A stretch of 64,000 nt of DNA from a bacterium (GTDB taxonomy: Bacteria; Bacillota; Bacilli; Lactobacillales; Streptococcaceae): the NCBI GenBank assembly GCA_905221085.1, contig CAJNBT010000007.1:72546-136545 (forward strand), read 5' to 3'. The position numbers and the translations under genes were made by a program. Below, in pieces: positions 8,927 through 17,156 of the stretch (position 1 is the first letter of the stretch; each line of letters starts with the position of its first letter). The notes under the pieces are model-generated. The model did no database searches. It saw only the letters and a list, made by a program, of their open reading frames with translations, and had not been told where the DNA came from.

Positions 8927-8934
8927 AATTCCTC

Positions 8935-9155
8935 CATCAGTCTCTCGTAGATAAAAAGAAAACCACATGCCAAAAACTCCACTCGGAGCGTTGACACGCG
9001 GTACCATCCGTTTTCATCTGACAAGTCAGACCTTCATTTCTAAATCCATGCGCAAGTGAATTCACCCAGCTTTCATATAGAGAGCTTGCAGTCACGGCTC
9101 TCCTCCCTGATATACTTCCCTTGAGTTACTAGTCTTGCAGATTCCTATTCAATTA
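8935..9155 (-). ncRNA. T-box leader of pheS (Phe specifier)
   Basis: The minus-strand leader contains the conserved T-box sequence TGGTACCGCG (9006-8997). An upstream specifier region reads GAA-TTC-A, with the Phe codon TTC at 9060-9058. A short terminator stem CTCC-GAGT-GGAG followed by TTTTT comes shortly after the T-box sequence. In T-box RNAs, uncharged tRNA pairs with the specifier and the T-box bulge to prevent termination. Everything lies upstream of the pheS ribosome-binding site, as expected. Confidence 0.93.
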
Positions 9156-9161
9156 CTACAT

Positions 9162-9190
9162 AGTTTATCAGATTTTTACCATTCTTGCAA
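9162..9190 (-). promoter_or_regulatory. Promoter of the phe operon
   Basis: Minus-strand TTGCAA (9190-9185), a 17-bp spacer and TAAACT (9167-9162) give a start near 9155, just upstream of the T-box. The -10 is imperfect. Confidence 0.5.
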
Positions 9191-9198
9191 GACCTATC

Positions 9199-9849
9199 TC
9201 ACTTCTGCTTGCCTTTAAATCGCCATTGGAAGCGGAGCTTGTCATAGAAGGGAAATTCGATAAACAAGACTCCCAAGCCCACACAGAGACTGGCAAGAAC
9301 ATCTGATGGGTAATGAACTCCCAGATAGACCCTTGATACCAGCACACTAACTAGGTAGAGGCCTAACACGATTTGCACGATTTTTCTCCAGACTGGATTT
9401 TTAATCCGTTGACCGAGAATGACAATCAGAGAGCCGACCATCAAGGTTACAGCCAGAGAATGGCCGCTTGGGAAGGAAAATCCCTTCTCCTCAACCAAGT
9501 GTAAAATAGCTGGTCGTGGGCGCTGGTAGATATTTTTAAAGGTCACGATTAAAAGAGCTGCCAAAGCCAGATTTCCCAGCATGAAGAAACTTTCTATCTT
9601 CCACTGCTTACGATAAAAGACAAAAGCTGTAATGACAACCCAAGTGATAATCACTGGGATATCAATCAAGCGTGTGATGGCCCTGAAAAGAATAGTCAAG
9701 TAATCTGGCAAGTCTCCTCGAACAGCAGTCTGTATCGGTTGATCAAAACCGACTAGCGTTTCAGGGTAAAATTTGACCATGTAGCCAAGAATAACGAAAA
9801 GTAAAAGGGCAAAACTGCCCTTCATTAAAAATGTTTGTTTATCTTTCAT
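9199..9849 (-). CDS. PAP2-family membrane phosphatase
   Basis: The 216-residue protein has about six membrane segments and the PAP2 (type 2 phosphatidic acid phosphatase) signature. K-x6-RPRP appears as KNIYQRPRPAI (about residues 105-115), then FSFPSGHSLAVT (about 124-135) and SRVYLGVHYPSDVLAS (about 167-182). It should dephosphorylate a lipid phosphate such as undecaprenyl diphosphate or phosphatidylglycerophosphate; the exact substrate is not visible. The gene overlaps the end of ribU by 11 bp and has no strong ribosome-binding site, so it is probably translated by coupling to ribU. It is therefore under the FMN riboswitch. Confidence 0.88.
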   Translation of the reverse strand: MKDKQTFLMKGSFALLLFVILGYMVKFYPETLVGFDQPIQTAVRGDLPDYLTILFRAITRLIDIPVIITWVVITAFVFYRKQWKIESFFMLGNLALAALLIVTFKNIYQRPRPAILHLVEEKGFSFPSGHSLAVTLMVGSLIVILGQRIKNPVWRKIVQIVLGLYLVSVLVSRVYLGVHYPSDVLASLCVGLGVLFIEFPFYDKLRFQWRFKGKQK

Positions 9850-10402
9850 AATGTTTTAAGGTTGGTTTCAAGAGGACATACAACAACCAGAATGAAGCGG
9901 AAAAGATTACACCTTCAATCAAATTAAAAGGTAATACCATGGTCATTAGGTAGTTGGAAAGTCCCAAAATTTTTCCAATATCAAAGTTAGCAAACTTAGC
10001 GTACAAAGGAACAGCGTAAACATAGTTGAGAACCAACATAGCCACGGTTAAACCAATAGTCCCAGCTAGAGAGCCTAGTAGGAAACGAAGAGTTGTCCGT
10101 TCCTTTTTCCAAATCAAAGCAAATACGATGACAAAAACTCCCAAAGCTATGATATTCATTGGCAAACCAATGTAAGTATTCACTCCTTGACTATTAAGAA
10201 GCAATTTCAAGAGTGAGCGAAGCAAGAGAATTCCTAGAGCAGCAGGCAAATCCATGACCACCAGACCCACAAGGACTGGCAAGATACTAAATTCGATCTT
10301 GAGGAAGGACGCCGCTGGTAAAAGCGGAAAGTCAAAGTACATCAGCACAAATGAGATGGCTGATAGAATTGCAATGGTCGAAAGTCGACGTGTGTTTGTC
10401 AT
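9839..10402 (-). CDS. ribU: Riboflavin ECF transporter, substrate-binding subunit
   Basis: The 187-residue membrane protein has about six transmembrane helices and the RibU-type features ISFVLMYFDFPL near the N-terminus and KIEFSILPVLVG at about residues 40-51. RibU binds riboflavin and works with a shared energising module (EcfA-A'-T) encoded elsewhere. ATG 10402 was preferred over the start at 10417 because GGAGGAACCTGTT lies correctly before it. The gene lies behind a clear FMN riboswitch (10561-10790), which supports the riboflavin assignment. It overlaps the PAP2 phosphatase gene. Confidence 0.94.
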   Translation of the reverse strand: MTNTRRLSTIAILSAISFVLMYFDFPLLPAASFLKIEFSILPVLVGLVVMDLPAALGILLLRSLLKLLLNSQGVNTYIGLPMNIIALGVFVIVFALIWKKERTTLRFLLGSLAGTIGLTVAMLVLNYVYAVPLYAKFANFDIGKILGLSNYLMTMVLPFNLIEGVIFSASFWLLYVLLKPTLKHYER

Positions 10403-10560
10403 AACAGGTTCCTCCAATTTTCTATAAAATCAGAAGAAGTTAGAAAGGATTCCTCTATCTATTCTCACTTTTTATATCCCAAAAGTTCCCTCTCGCTCTA
10501 TTAAAGCAAGCGGTTACAATCTAGCTACAAATCTATCAGAACAAACAAAGCTATTCTTTC

Positions 10561-10790
10561 GTCTTCTCCCATCCAGACTATACTGTCGGTTGTGGAATTT
10601 CACCACATCAGCTTGCGCTCGCGGACTTCTTTAAAAAGAAGGAAATAGAGATTTTTCTTTTAGACTAGGCGACAAGCTGTAGTCATAACTTCTGGTTAGG
10701 CAAAGCTTGTCAACAAAGTATAAAAGGAAAAGATCATTTCCTAGTTAAAGTCACCGCCGGTCGGGAATCACACCCTGCCCTGAAGACTCT
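10561..10790 (-). ncRNA. FMN riboswitch (RFN element)
   Basis: Minus-strand hallmarks are GTCTTCAGGGCAGGGTG at the 5' end, then GATTCCCGACCGGCGGTGAC and, after a long variable arm, CCACAACCGACAGTATAGTC followed by GGATGGGAGAAGAC at the 3' end, closing the basal stem. FMN binding normally shuts off downstream expression. The controlled gene is ribU. No strong terminator is obvious in the 158 bases before ribU, so control may be translational. Confidence 0.96.
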
Positions 10791-10793
10791 TTT

Positions 10794-10822
10794 ATCATAA
10801 CAAAAAACGCTTACAAGTGCAA
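10794..10822 (-). promoter_or_regulatory. ribU promoter
   Basis: Minus-strand TTGCAC (10822-10817), a 17-bp spacer and TATGAT (10799-10794) place the start at the first base of the FMN riboswitch. Confidence 0.75.
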
Positions 10823-10844
10823 GCATTTTGTTCATTTTCATTTT

Positions 10845-11348
10845 TTATTTCAATTTATCAGCTTCATAGGTATGAACAAGTTCAAGACCTGCAAAATTCT
10901 GCTGGCGGAGGGCTTCGTAGACAATCATGCAGACGGTATTAGACACATTGAGACTGCGGACATGTTCATCATTCATAGGAATACGGAGAGCTTTCTCAGA
11001 ATGTTCTCGCATAAAGTCCTCAGGTAAACCCTTGTCTTCACGTCCAAAGAGAAAATAATGGTCTTCGTCAGTCGATAAATCCACCTCAGAATACACTTTC
11101 TCAGCGAATTTCGAAATCAGATAGAGTTTTCCCTTCATCTGAGACATAAAATCTTCCAAACTGTCGTAAAAATAAATCTCTAGCTTATCCCAATAATCCA
11201 ATCCCGCACGCTTCATCTTGCGGTCGTCAATAGGAAAGCCCATAGGCTTGATGATGTGGAGGGGAGAATTAGTCGCAGCGCAAGTACGCGCGATATTGCC
11301 TGTATTTTGTGGAATTTGGGGTTCAAATAATACAATGTGATTTGTCAT
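10845..11348 (-). CDS. trmL: tRNA (cytidine/uridine-2'-O-)-methyltransferase TrmL
   Basis: The 167-residue SPOUT-family enzyme methylates the wobble ribose (position 34) of tRNA-Leu isoacceptors using SAM. The N-terminal [20 protein letters not shown] (about residues 8-27) and the C-terminal trefoil-knot motifs [11 protein letters not shown] (about 100-110) and [19 protein letters not shown] (about 131-149) are diagnostic. Length is typical. ATG 11348 follows AAAGGAAGC. The gene has its own promoter and a structured leader with a terminator (11366-11474), which is unusual for a tRNA methyltransferase. Confidence 0.93.
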   Translation of the reverse strand: MTNHIVLFEPQIPQNTGNIARTCAATNSPLHIIKPMGFPIDDRKMKRAGLDYWDKLEIYFYDSLEDFMSQMKGKLYLISKFAEKVYSEVDLSTDEDHYFLFGREDKGLPEDFMREHSEKALRIPMNDEHVRSLNVSNTVCMIVYEALRQQNFAGLELVHTYEADKLK

Positions 11349-11365
11349 GACTTGCTTCCTTTAAC

Positions 11366-11474
11366 CATTGCAAAAAAATAGCCACACTGCCCGGAGTCAA
11401 GCTCAGCAAACAGCGTGGTTAAGGCATCGTTAACTTACCTCACAACAGGTTTGAAGTAAATCAGCGAAACTACT
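11366..11474 (-). ncRNA. Structured, terminator-bearing leader of trmL (unidentified)
   Basis: A promoter at 11480-11507 starts a leader of about 125 bases. A first hairpin uses ACCT-GTTGTG-AGGT. A second stem, CCACGCTG (11418-11411) with CAGTGTGG (11389-11382), is followed by CTATTTTTTT and is a standard terminator placed just before the trmL ribosome-binding site. The segment CCTTAACCA (11423-11415) can instead pair with TGGTTAAAGG (11367-11358), which contains the Shine-Dalgarno. This looks like an attenuator or riboswitch, but it matches no class I can name. A SPRITE-type repeat, a pneumococcal element with a terminator-like fold, is the main alternative. Confidence 0.6.
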
Positions 11475-11479
11475 TTCTT

Positions 11480-11507
11480 AGTATAACACTTTCAGAATCA
11501 TTGTCAA
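11480..11507 (-). promoter_or_regulatory. trmL promoter
   Basis: Minus-strand TTGACA (11507-11502), a 16-bp spacer and TATACT (11485-11480) form a near-consensus sigma-A promoter directly before the trmL leader. Confidence 0.75.
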
Positions 11508-11540
11508 TAGAAACGACTTGATTTTTTCAATTTTTTCAGG

Positions 11541-12371
11541 CTATTTCCAAGGGTTGTAAAATCGTCCCTGATTCTGCAAGATAAGTAGTAAACTAGCTAC
11601 TAAAAACACAGCTGCCAAGAGCAAGGTAAGATAATCTCCTTTTTTCAAGGCCTGATAACTATACCATGTGCGTTTTTTCTCTTTCCCAAAGCGGCGAAGC
11701 TCCATGGCAGTCGCAATGGTATCAATGCGTTCTAGCGAGCTAAAAATCAAGGGCGTAATAATGCGCAGATTGCCTTTGATTCGTTGCATAAGAGAAGCTT
11801 TCTTGGATAATTCCATCCCACGCGCCTCCTGAGACATCTTGATGGTAAAGAATTCTTCCTGCAAATCTGGAATATAGCGCAAGGTCAGGCTGACTGAATA
11901 GGCAATCTTGTAAGGCACACCGATTTGATTTAAACTGGAAGCAAAATGACTAGGATGAGTTGTCATCAAAAAGATAATAGCCAGAGGAATGGTGCAAAGG
12001 TACTTAATAGCCAAATTTAGCAGATAAAAGAGCTCCTGGCTGGTTAGAGTGTAGGCACCGATTCCCTGCCAAATAACACTCCTCTCTCCGTAAAGTCCAA
12101 CCCCATACTCGGGAGAAAAGAGATAGACCATCAAAACGTTTAAAACGGCAAATACCGTCGCAAAAACGGCTACAAAGGAAACATCTTTAAAACGGATTTC
12201 TGACAAATAGAGGAGAAAGACCGAAAAGATGGCAATCAGAACAAGTAGTCTGGTATCATAGCTAATCATGGCCGCCAATGACACGAGAATGAAAAAGAGG
12301 AGTTTCCCAGCTCCTGACAAGCGATGAATCATAGTATCTCTATGCTGGTAACCGATTAATTTTGCTTGCAT
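11541..12371 (-). CDS. ECF transporter transmembrane subunit EcfT
   Basis: The 276-residue membrane protein has about five or six transmembrane segments. Two cytoplasmic Ala-Arg-Gly-type coupling motifs are seen as SQEARGME (about residues 180-187) and [10 protein letters not shown] (about 215-224), which in EcfT dock the ATPases. It starts at ATG 12371 inside the end of the ATPase gene (16-bp overlap), so the two are co-translated. It works with the fused two-domain ATPase and most likely with the UPF0397 S component encoded at 14207-14752. This is a dedicated (group I-like) module rather than the general ecfAA'T set, because of the fused ATPase and the linked S component. Confidence 0.88.
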   Translation of the reverse strand: MQAKLIGYQHRDTMIHRLSGAGKLLFFILVSLAAMISYDTRLLVLIAIFSVFLLYLSEIRFKDVSFVAVFATVFAVLNVLMVYLFSPEYGVGLYGERSVIWQGIGAYTLTSQELFYLLNLAIKYLCTIPLAIIFLMTTHPSHFASSLNQIGVPYKIAYSVSLTLRYIPDLQEEFFTIKMSQEARGMELSKKASLMQRIKGNLRIITPLIFSSLERIDTIATAMELRRFGKEKKRTWYSYQALKKGDYLTLLLAAVFLVASLLLILQNQGRFYNPWK

Positions 12372-14038
12372 CCTTCTCTCCTTTCTTTGTAAAATGCCGT
12401 TAAAGCAAGTGGATCCACGTCGAGTTTCTTAGCCAAGTTGAAGATAGAAGTCTCTTTTAGATTGGCTTTTACTAACAGATTAGGATTGCTCAACAGACTA
12501 GCTGGATCAGTATCAGCAATCAATTCTCCATCCACCATGACAAGAGCCCGATCTGAATAATCCAGCATCAATTGCATATCATGGGTAATCATGACAATGG
12601 TATGACCTTTTTGATGCAACTCTTCGAGAAATTCCATAATCTCAGTATAGTTCTTCTGGTCTTGACCTGCTGTCGGCTCATCTAAGAGGATAATTTCAGC
12701 CCCTAAGACCAAAATCGATGCAATAGTCACACGTTTTTTCTGACCAAATGACAGGGCAGAAATAGGCCAATTACGAAATTCATAGAGTCCACAGATTTTC
12801 AAGGATTCATAGACTCTCGTTTCAATTTCTTGCTCGTCCACACCTCGCAAACGAAGTCCCAGAGCCACCTCATCAAAAATCATATTGGTTGAAATCATTT
12901 GATTGGGATTTTGCAGCACATAGCCTACTCGTTCCGCCCGCTCTGCAACAGAATCTCCCTTGATATCCTGGCCTTCCCAAAGATAAGAACCTTCTGTCTG
13001 GATAAAGCTACTTAAGGCCTTGGCTAGAGTTGACTTCCCTGCTCCATTTTTCCCGACAATGGCAATCTTTTCGCCCTTTTTAATATCCAGATAAATGGAT
13101 TTTAAAATCGGTCTATCATCATAAGAAAAAGATACATCCTCTAATTTAAAGAGTGACTGCAATTCTGGGGTTTCTTTTACCAATTCAGTCTTTAACTGAA
13201 CATGACCTTTTGAGATAGACAAGTTATCCAGATTTGCTAACTGTTCTTCCTTGTCTAAATCCACACCCAATTGACGGAGAGTCGTTAGATAAAGGGGTTC
13301 TCGAATTCCATTTTGGGTCAATAAATCAGTCGCCAGTAGCTGGTCAGGGCTCCCATTAAAGAGGATACGACCATCATTGATCAAGACAATCCGATCCACA
13401 GGTCGATGCAGAACATCCTCCAAACGATGCTCAATAATAAGTGTCGTCGTTCCCTCTTCCTTATGAATCTGATCAATCAATTCGATAATATCCTGACCTG
13501 ACTTGGGATCAAGATTGGCGAGTGGCTCATCAAACAAGAGAATCGGACTCTCATCAATCAAGACACCAGCTAGACTAACCCGCTGCTTTTGTCCACCTGA
13601 CAAATCTTGGGGACGCTGAGCTAGTAAATCAAGAAGATCCAGCTTTTCAGCCCATTTATGAACACGGTTTTTCATCTCTTCTATAGCTGTTACATCATTT
13701 TCCAGAGCAAAAGCCAAATCTTCTGCCACAGACAGACCGATAAACTGCCCATCTGTATCCTGCAAAACTGTGCTAACTAAATGAGATTTATCATAGATGC
13801 TCATATCAAAGGCTGCTTGGCCCTTGATCAAAAATTCTCCAGACGGCTGACCCTTGTAAATATTGGGAATAATTCCATTCAAACACTGACCCAAGGTAGA
13901 CTTACCTGACCCAGATGGCCCAACAATTAAGACTTTCTCTCCCTTGTAAATGGTCAAGTCTACCTCTTGCAAGGTCGGTTCTTGTTGCGTTTCATACTGG
14001 AAAGAGAAATCCTTCCATTCAATTATAGCTTCTTTCAT
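12356..14038 (-). CDS. ECF transporter ATPase with two fused ATP-binding domains
   Basis: The 560-residue protein carries two complete ABC ATPase domains. The first has Walker [12 protein letters not shown] (about residues 39-49), signature LSGGQKQRV and Walker [12 protein letters not shown]. The second has Walker [12 protein letters not shown] (about 327-337), signature LSFGQKKRV and Walker [12 protein letters not shown]. Fused EcfA-EcfA' proteins of this kind (YkoD-like) power dedicated vitamin or metal uptake. ATG 14038 begins the family-like sequence. It overlaps ecfT by 16 bp. The gap of 168 bp to the S component holds a terminator, so the ATPase-EcfT pair is probably also transcribed separately. 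Confidence 0.9.
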   Translation of the reverse strand: MKEAIIEWKDFSFQYETQQEPTLQEVDLTIYKGEKVLIVGPSGSGKSTLGQCLNGIIPNIYKGQPSGEFLIKGQAAFDMSIYDKSHLVSTVLQDTDGQFIGLSVAEDLAFALENDVTAIEEMKNRVHKWAEKLDLLDLLAQRPQDLSGGQKQRVSLAGVLIDESPILLFDEPLANLDPKSGQDIIELIDQIHKEEGTTTLIIEHRLEDVLHRPVDRIVLINDGRILFNGSPDQLLATDLLTQNGIREPLYLTTLRQLGVDLDKEEQLANLDNLSISKGHVQLKTELVKETPELQSLFKLEDVSFSYDDRPILKSIYLDIKKGEKIAIVGKNGAGKSTLAKALSSFIQTEGSYLWEGQDIKGDSVAERAERVGYVLQNPNQMISTNMIFDEVALGLRLRGVDEQEIETRVYESLKICGLYEFRNWPISALSFGQKKRVTIASILVLGAEIILLDEPTAGQDQKNYTEIMEFLEELHQKGHTIVMITHDMQLMLDYSDRALVMVDGELIADTDPASLLSNPNLLVKANLKETSIFNLAKKLDVDPLALTAFYKERREGCKQN

Positions 14039-14173
14039 CTTACTCTCTTCATTCGCTTCTTAGACTTCTATTTTATCATAAATCTACCCCTTCTTGCAGA
14101 CTCTTCTCTTAAAATCTTAGCGTCAAAAAGATTCCTATCCTAGCTTACTTGCCTAACTAATCTATAAACATCG

Positions 14174-14194
14174 AAAAAGACTGGTTGTCCAGCC
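14174..14194 (-). terminator. Terminator after the ECF S component
   Basis: Minus-strand GGCTGG-ACAA-CCAGTC (14194-14179) is followed by TTTTT. It follows the UPF0397 gene by 12 bases and may be partial, setting the ratio between the S component and the downstream energising module. Confidence 0.7.
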
Positions 14195-14206
14195 TTTTCT
14201 CTTATA

Positions 14207-14752
14207 TTAATCCTTTTTCAAACTTCCTGAACGAGTCTGTGTACGTGAATAAGCTAGCAAGAGAAGGGTACCTGCGATAGCTATAGTTACAGCATTAGCA
14301 ATTCCCGCAACAATCCCTTGGGCAAATACTTTTTCTGCCGCTTCTTGATAAATCACAACGTCTCCAAGTGGTGCCAAGACACCCCAAACAAGAGCATTTG
14401 CAACAATCTGAATGAGATTAAAGAAGACAATATCCTTCAACCCAAAAATACCTTGTGTTACTCGAATGTATTTTCTAAAGAGTCCGACAGCTAGACCAAA
14501 GAGCCCACTAGCAATAATCCAAGTCCACCACAGACCGTAGCCAGCAATAGCGTCCTTCACTGCATGCCCAATTAAGCCAACAAGTAGTCCCACTAGAGGA
14601 CCAAAAATGATAGACAGGAGGCTCTGTACCGCATACTGAAGCTGGATACTTGTATTTGGAACGGGTGTCGGAATGCTAATCATCCCGATAACAACAAAGA
14701 GCGCAGCTCCAACACCGATAGCAACAACTTGTTTAATTGATTGATTTTTCAT
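14207..14752 (-). CDS. UPF0397 family ECF transporter substrate-binding (S) component
   Basis: The 181-residue protein has about five or six hydrophobic helices and the compact ECF S-component layout: a short charged N-terminus, [24 protein letters not shown] first helices, and a conserved [17 protein letters not shown] segment (about residues 62-78). The family is UPF0397, whose ligand is not established to my knowledge; relatives are linked to thiamin-precursor or cobalt uptake. It lies 15 bp after the SAM hydrolase gene and upstream of the fused ATPase and EcfT genes, so these four genes are probably one functional unit. Confidence 0.85.
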   Translation of the reverse strand: MKNQSIKQVVAIGVGAALFVVIGMISIPTPVPNTSIQLQYAVQSLLSIIFGPLVGLLVGLIGHAVKDAIAGYGLWWTWIIASGLFGLAVGLFRKYIRVTQGIFGLKDIVFFNLIQIVANALVWGVLAPLGDVVIYQEAAEKVFAQGIVAGIANAVTIAIAGTLLLLAYSRTQTRSGSLKKD

Positions 14753-14767
14753 CTATATTCTCCTATT

Positions 14768-15616
14768 TTATGATTCTATTTTCTTTATTTCAATGGTCCA
14801 AGATGAACCGACACCCACATTATAAGCCTTGGCAAAGGAACCTTGATTGATAGCCAGACCTAAACGATAGAGAGAGTTGATGTAAAGGATGGGTTGCCCA
14901 ATTCTCACATCTGCAAATGATTTGCCATAGACAACCTGATTTTGATAGACCAGCATATCAGCATGATAGATAGTCACTTCAAAACGGTCACCAAATTCTG
15001 GTTCCAGCTTGTAAAATTCTTCTCGTGTGATAGAGGTCCAAAGCGAGCCGAAACGCACATCCAGAATATCAATAGCTCCCTTAACCAAATGGTCTTCAAT
15101 GATGGTCTCTACGACTTGAAGCTCCACAATCTGATCCACACTGAGCTCTGGTCCCACTTCTTCAAATGTAATGTGACCACTGGCTAGTTTAGCTCCAGTA
15201 TAAGCATAAACATCACGACCGTGGAAGGTATAAGAATGCTCTGTGTTTTGACGTCTATTGGCTACCTCAGAAATTTCACGAATGGCTACAATACCAACGT
15301 GTTTCTTGATAAAGGAAAGAGTCCCATTGTCTGGCGTGACAATGTATTGATTTTTTGCAGTCTTGGCAACCACACTCTTACGTTTCGAGCCGACACCTGG
15401 ATCGACAACCGATACAAAAGTCGTTCCCTCAGGCCAGTAATCCACCGTCTGAAAGAGACGATAGCTCCCCTCAAAAATATTATAAGGCGTGATATCGTGC
15501 GTCAAATGATGAATTTTTAAGGTTGGAGACTCTTCTAAAGCCACTCCAATCATAGCCGATACCGCACCATCAACCAGACCAAAGTCTGATTGTAATACCA
15601 GTAAATTATTATTCAT
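14768..15616 (-). CDS. SAM hydrolase / hydroxide adenosyltransferase (DUF62 family)
   Basis: The 282-residue protein belongs to the fluorinase-related SAM hydroxide adenosyltransferase family, which splits S-adenosylmethionine into adenosine and methionine. Visible motifs are LQSDFGLVDGAVSAM (about residues 6-20), VVDPGVGSKRKSV (about 70-82) and TPDNGTLS (about 94-101), the Asp and Asn residues lining the SAM pocket. ATG 15616 was chosen because AAGGAGATAAA precedes it; a longer frame to 15667 lacks this. It is the first gene before the UPF0397 S component, which implies a link between transported substrate and SAM, adenosine or methionine metabolism. Confidence 0.87.
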   Translation of the reverse strand: MNNNLLVLQSDFGLVDGAVSAMIGVALEESPTLKIHHLTHDITPYNIFEGSYRLFQTVDYWPEGTTFVSVVDPGVGSKRKSVVAKTAKNQYIVTPDNGTLSFIKKHVGIVAIREISEVANRRQNTEHSYTFHGRDVYAYTGAKLASGHITFEEVGPELSVDQIVELQVVETIIEDHLVKGAIDILDVRFGSLWTSITREEFYKLEPEFGDRFEVTIYHADMLVYQNQVVYGKSFADVRIGQPILYINSLYRLGLAINQGSFAKAYNVGVGSSWTIEIKKIES

Positions 15617-15715
15617 TTTATCTCCTTGATATCCTTTATCATACCATATTTCAGAGAAAGGTGCCAATAGCTATTTTAATTGATTAGGGTATAGTTTTAC
15701 CTTATAGCAAATTTC

Positions 15716-15755
15716 CTACTAAAAGCTCTTGTTATTAGCTAGTAGGTGCATTTTT
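15716..15755 (+). terminator. Hairpin with T run upstream of trkA
   Basis: CCTACTA (15716-15722) pairs with TAGTAGG (15738-15744), followed by TGCATTTTTTCTT. It has the form of an intrinsic terminator or attenuator on the plus strand but lies upstream of the likely trkA -10 (TATGAT near 15768). Its role is therefore unclear. Confidence 0.4.
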
Positions 15756-15803
15756 TCTTGAAAAAAGGTATGATAGTTACATAATGAAAAAGTAGGTTTT
15801 ATT

Positions 15804-17153
15804 ATGAAAATTATCCTTGTCGGAGGGGGAAAAGTTGGTTTTGCCCTCTGTCGCTCCTTGGTTGCAGAAAAGCACGATGTTTTGCTGATTGAGCAAGATG
15901 AAGCCGTCCTCAATCATATTGTCAATCGCTTTGATATCATAGGTATCCTTGGTAACGGGGCTGATTTTACCATCCTTGAGCAAGCCAGTGTCCAAGATTG
16001 TGATATCTTTATAGCCCTTACTGAGTACGATGAAGTAAACATGATTGCAGCCGTTCTAGCCAAGAAAATGGGGGCTAAAGAGACTATCGTTCGGGTGCGG
16101 AATCCTGAATACTCTAACTCTTATTTCAAAGAAAAGAATATTCTCGGTTTTTCTCTTATCGTTAATCCTGAGCTCTTGGCTGCCCGCTCTATCGCTAATA
16201 TCATTGACTTCCCCAACGCCCTATCTGTCGAACGCTTTGCTGGTGGACGTGTTAGCCTCATGGAATTTATCGTCAAATCAACCAGTGGTCTTTGCCAAAT
16301 GCCCATTTCTGATTTTCGGAAAAAATTTGGCAATGTCATTGTCTGTGCGATAGAGAGGGATCATCAAATTATCATCCCAAGTGGTGACATGACCATACAG
16401 GATAAAGATAGAATCTTTGTCACTGGTAACCGTGTTGATATGATGCTATTCCATAATTATTTCAAATCACGTGCCGTGAAGAGCCTCCTCATCGTTGGGG
16501 CTGGAAGAATTGCCTATTATCTACTAGGTATTCTCAAAGACAGTCGTATCGAGACCAAAGTCATCGAGATTAACTCTGAAAGGGCACGTTTCTTTAGTGA
16601 GAAATTCCCAAATCTCTACATCGTTCAAGGAGATGGTACTGCAAAAGACATTCTGCTAGAAGAAAGTGCTCAAAACTATGATGCAGTAGCAACACTGACA
16701 GGAGTCGATGAGGAAAATCTGATTACCTCTATGTTCCTTGACAGGGTAGGTGTACAAAAAAATATCACTAAGGTCAATCGTACCAATCTCCTCGAGATTA
16801 TCAATGCACCTGATTTTTCAAGTATCATCACGCCTAAAAGCATTGCTGTTGATACAATCATGCACTTTATTCGTGGTCGTGTTAATGCCCAGTATTCAGA
16901 CCTTCAAGCCATGCACCATCTAGCAAATGGTCAAATCGAAACCCTCCAATTCCATATCAAGGAAGCCAATAAAATGACGGCCAAACCTCTTTCTCAATTG
17001 AAACTTAAAAAAGGGGTTCTTATTGCAGCCATCATTCGAAAAGGAAAGACTATTTTCCCTACTGGAGAGGATATGCTGGAAATTGGAGATAAGCTCCTAG
17101 TAATAACCTTATTACCAAACATCACCAAGATTTATGATTTGATTGCGAGGTAA
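15804..17153 (+). CDS. trkA: Potassium uptake regulatory subunit TrkA
   Basis: The 449-residue cytoplasmic protein gates the potassium channel TrkH. It has two tandem RCK units: a first Rossmann domain starting at residue 2 with GGGKVGFALC, a TrkA_C domain (about 135-215), a second Rossmann domain with VGAGRIAYYLLG (about 230-241) and a second TrkA_C domain (about 365-449). The duplicated arrangement matches full-length TrkA rather than the half-size KtrA. ATG 15804 is followed 3 bp after the stop by trkH. Nucleotides bind the Rossmann sites; some TrkA_C domains bind cyclic di-AMP, not tested here. Confidence 0.92.
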   Translation: MKIILVGGGKVGFALCRSLVAEKHDVLLIEQDEAVLNHIVNRFDIIGILGNGADFTILEQASVQDCDIFIALTEYDEVNMIAAVLAKKMGAKETIVRVRNPEYSNSYFKEKNILGFSLIVNPELLAARSIANIIDFPNALSVERFAGGRVSLMEFIVKSTSGLCQMPISDFRKKFGNVIVCAIERDHQIIIPSGDMTIQDKDRIFVTGNRVDMMLFHNYFKSRAVKSLLIVGAGRIAYYLLGILKDSRIETKVIEINSERARFFSEKFPNLYIVQGDGTAKDILLEESAQNYDAVATLTGVDEENLITSMFLDRVGVQKNITKVNRTNLLEIINAPDFSSIITPKSIAVDTIMHFIRGRVNAQYSDLQAMHHLANGQIETLQFHIKEANKMTAKPLSQLKLKKGVLIAAIIRKGKTIFPTGEDMLEIGDKLLVITLLPNITKIYDLIAR

Positions 17154-17156
17154 GAA

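Noticed and set aside
8927..9007. N-terminal extension of PheS
   Set aside because: It translates the T-box leader; the true start at 8926 has GGAGGAATT and the usual N-terminus.
15716..15755. Riboswitch ahead of trkA
   Set aside because: Only one hairpin is visible and it lies upstream of the probable -10, so it would not be in the trkA mRNA; it does not resemble a cyclic di-AMP riboswitch.
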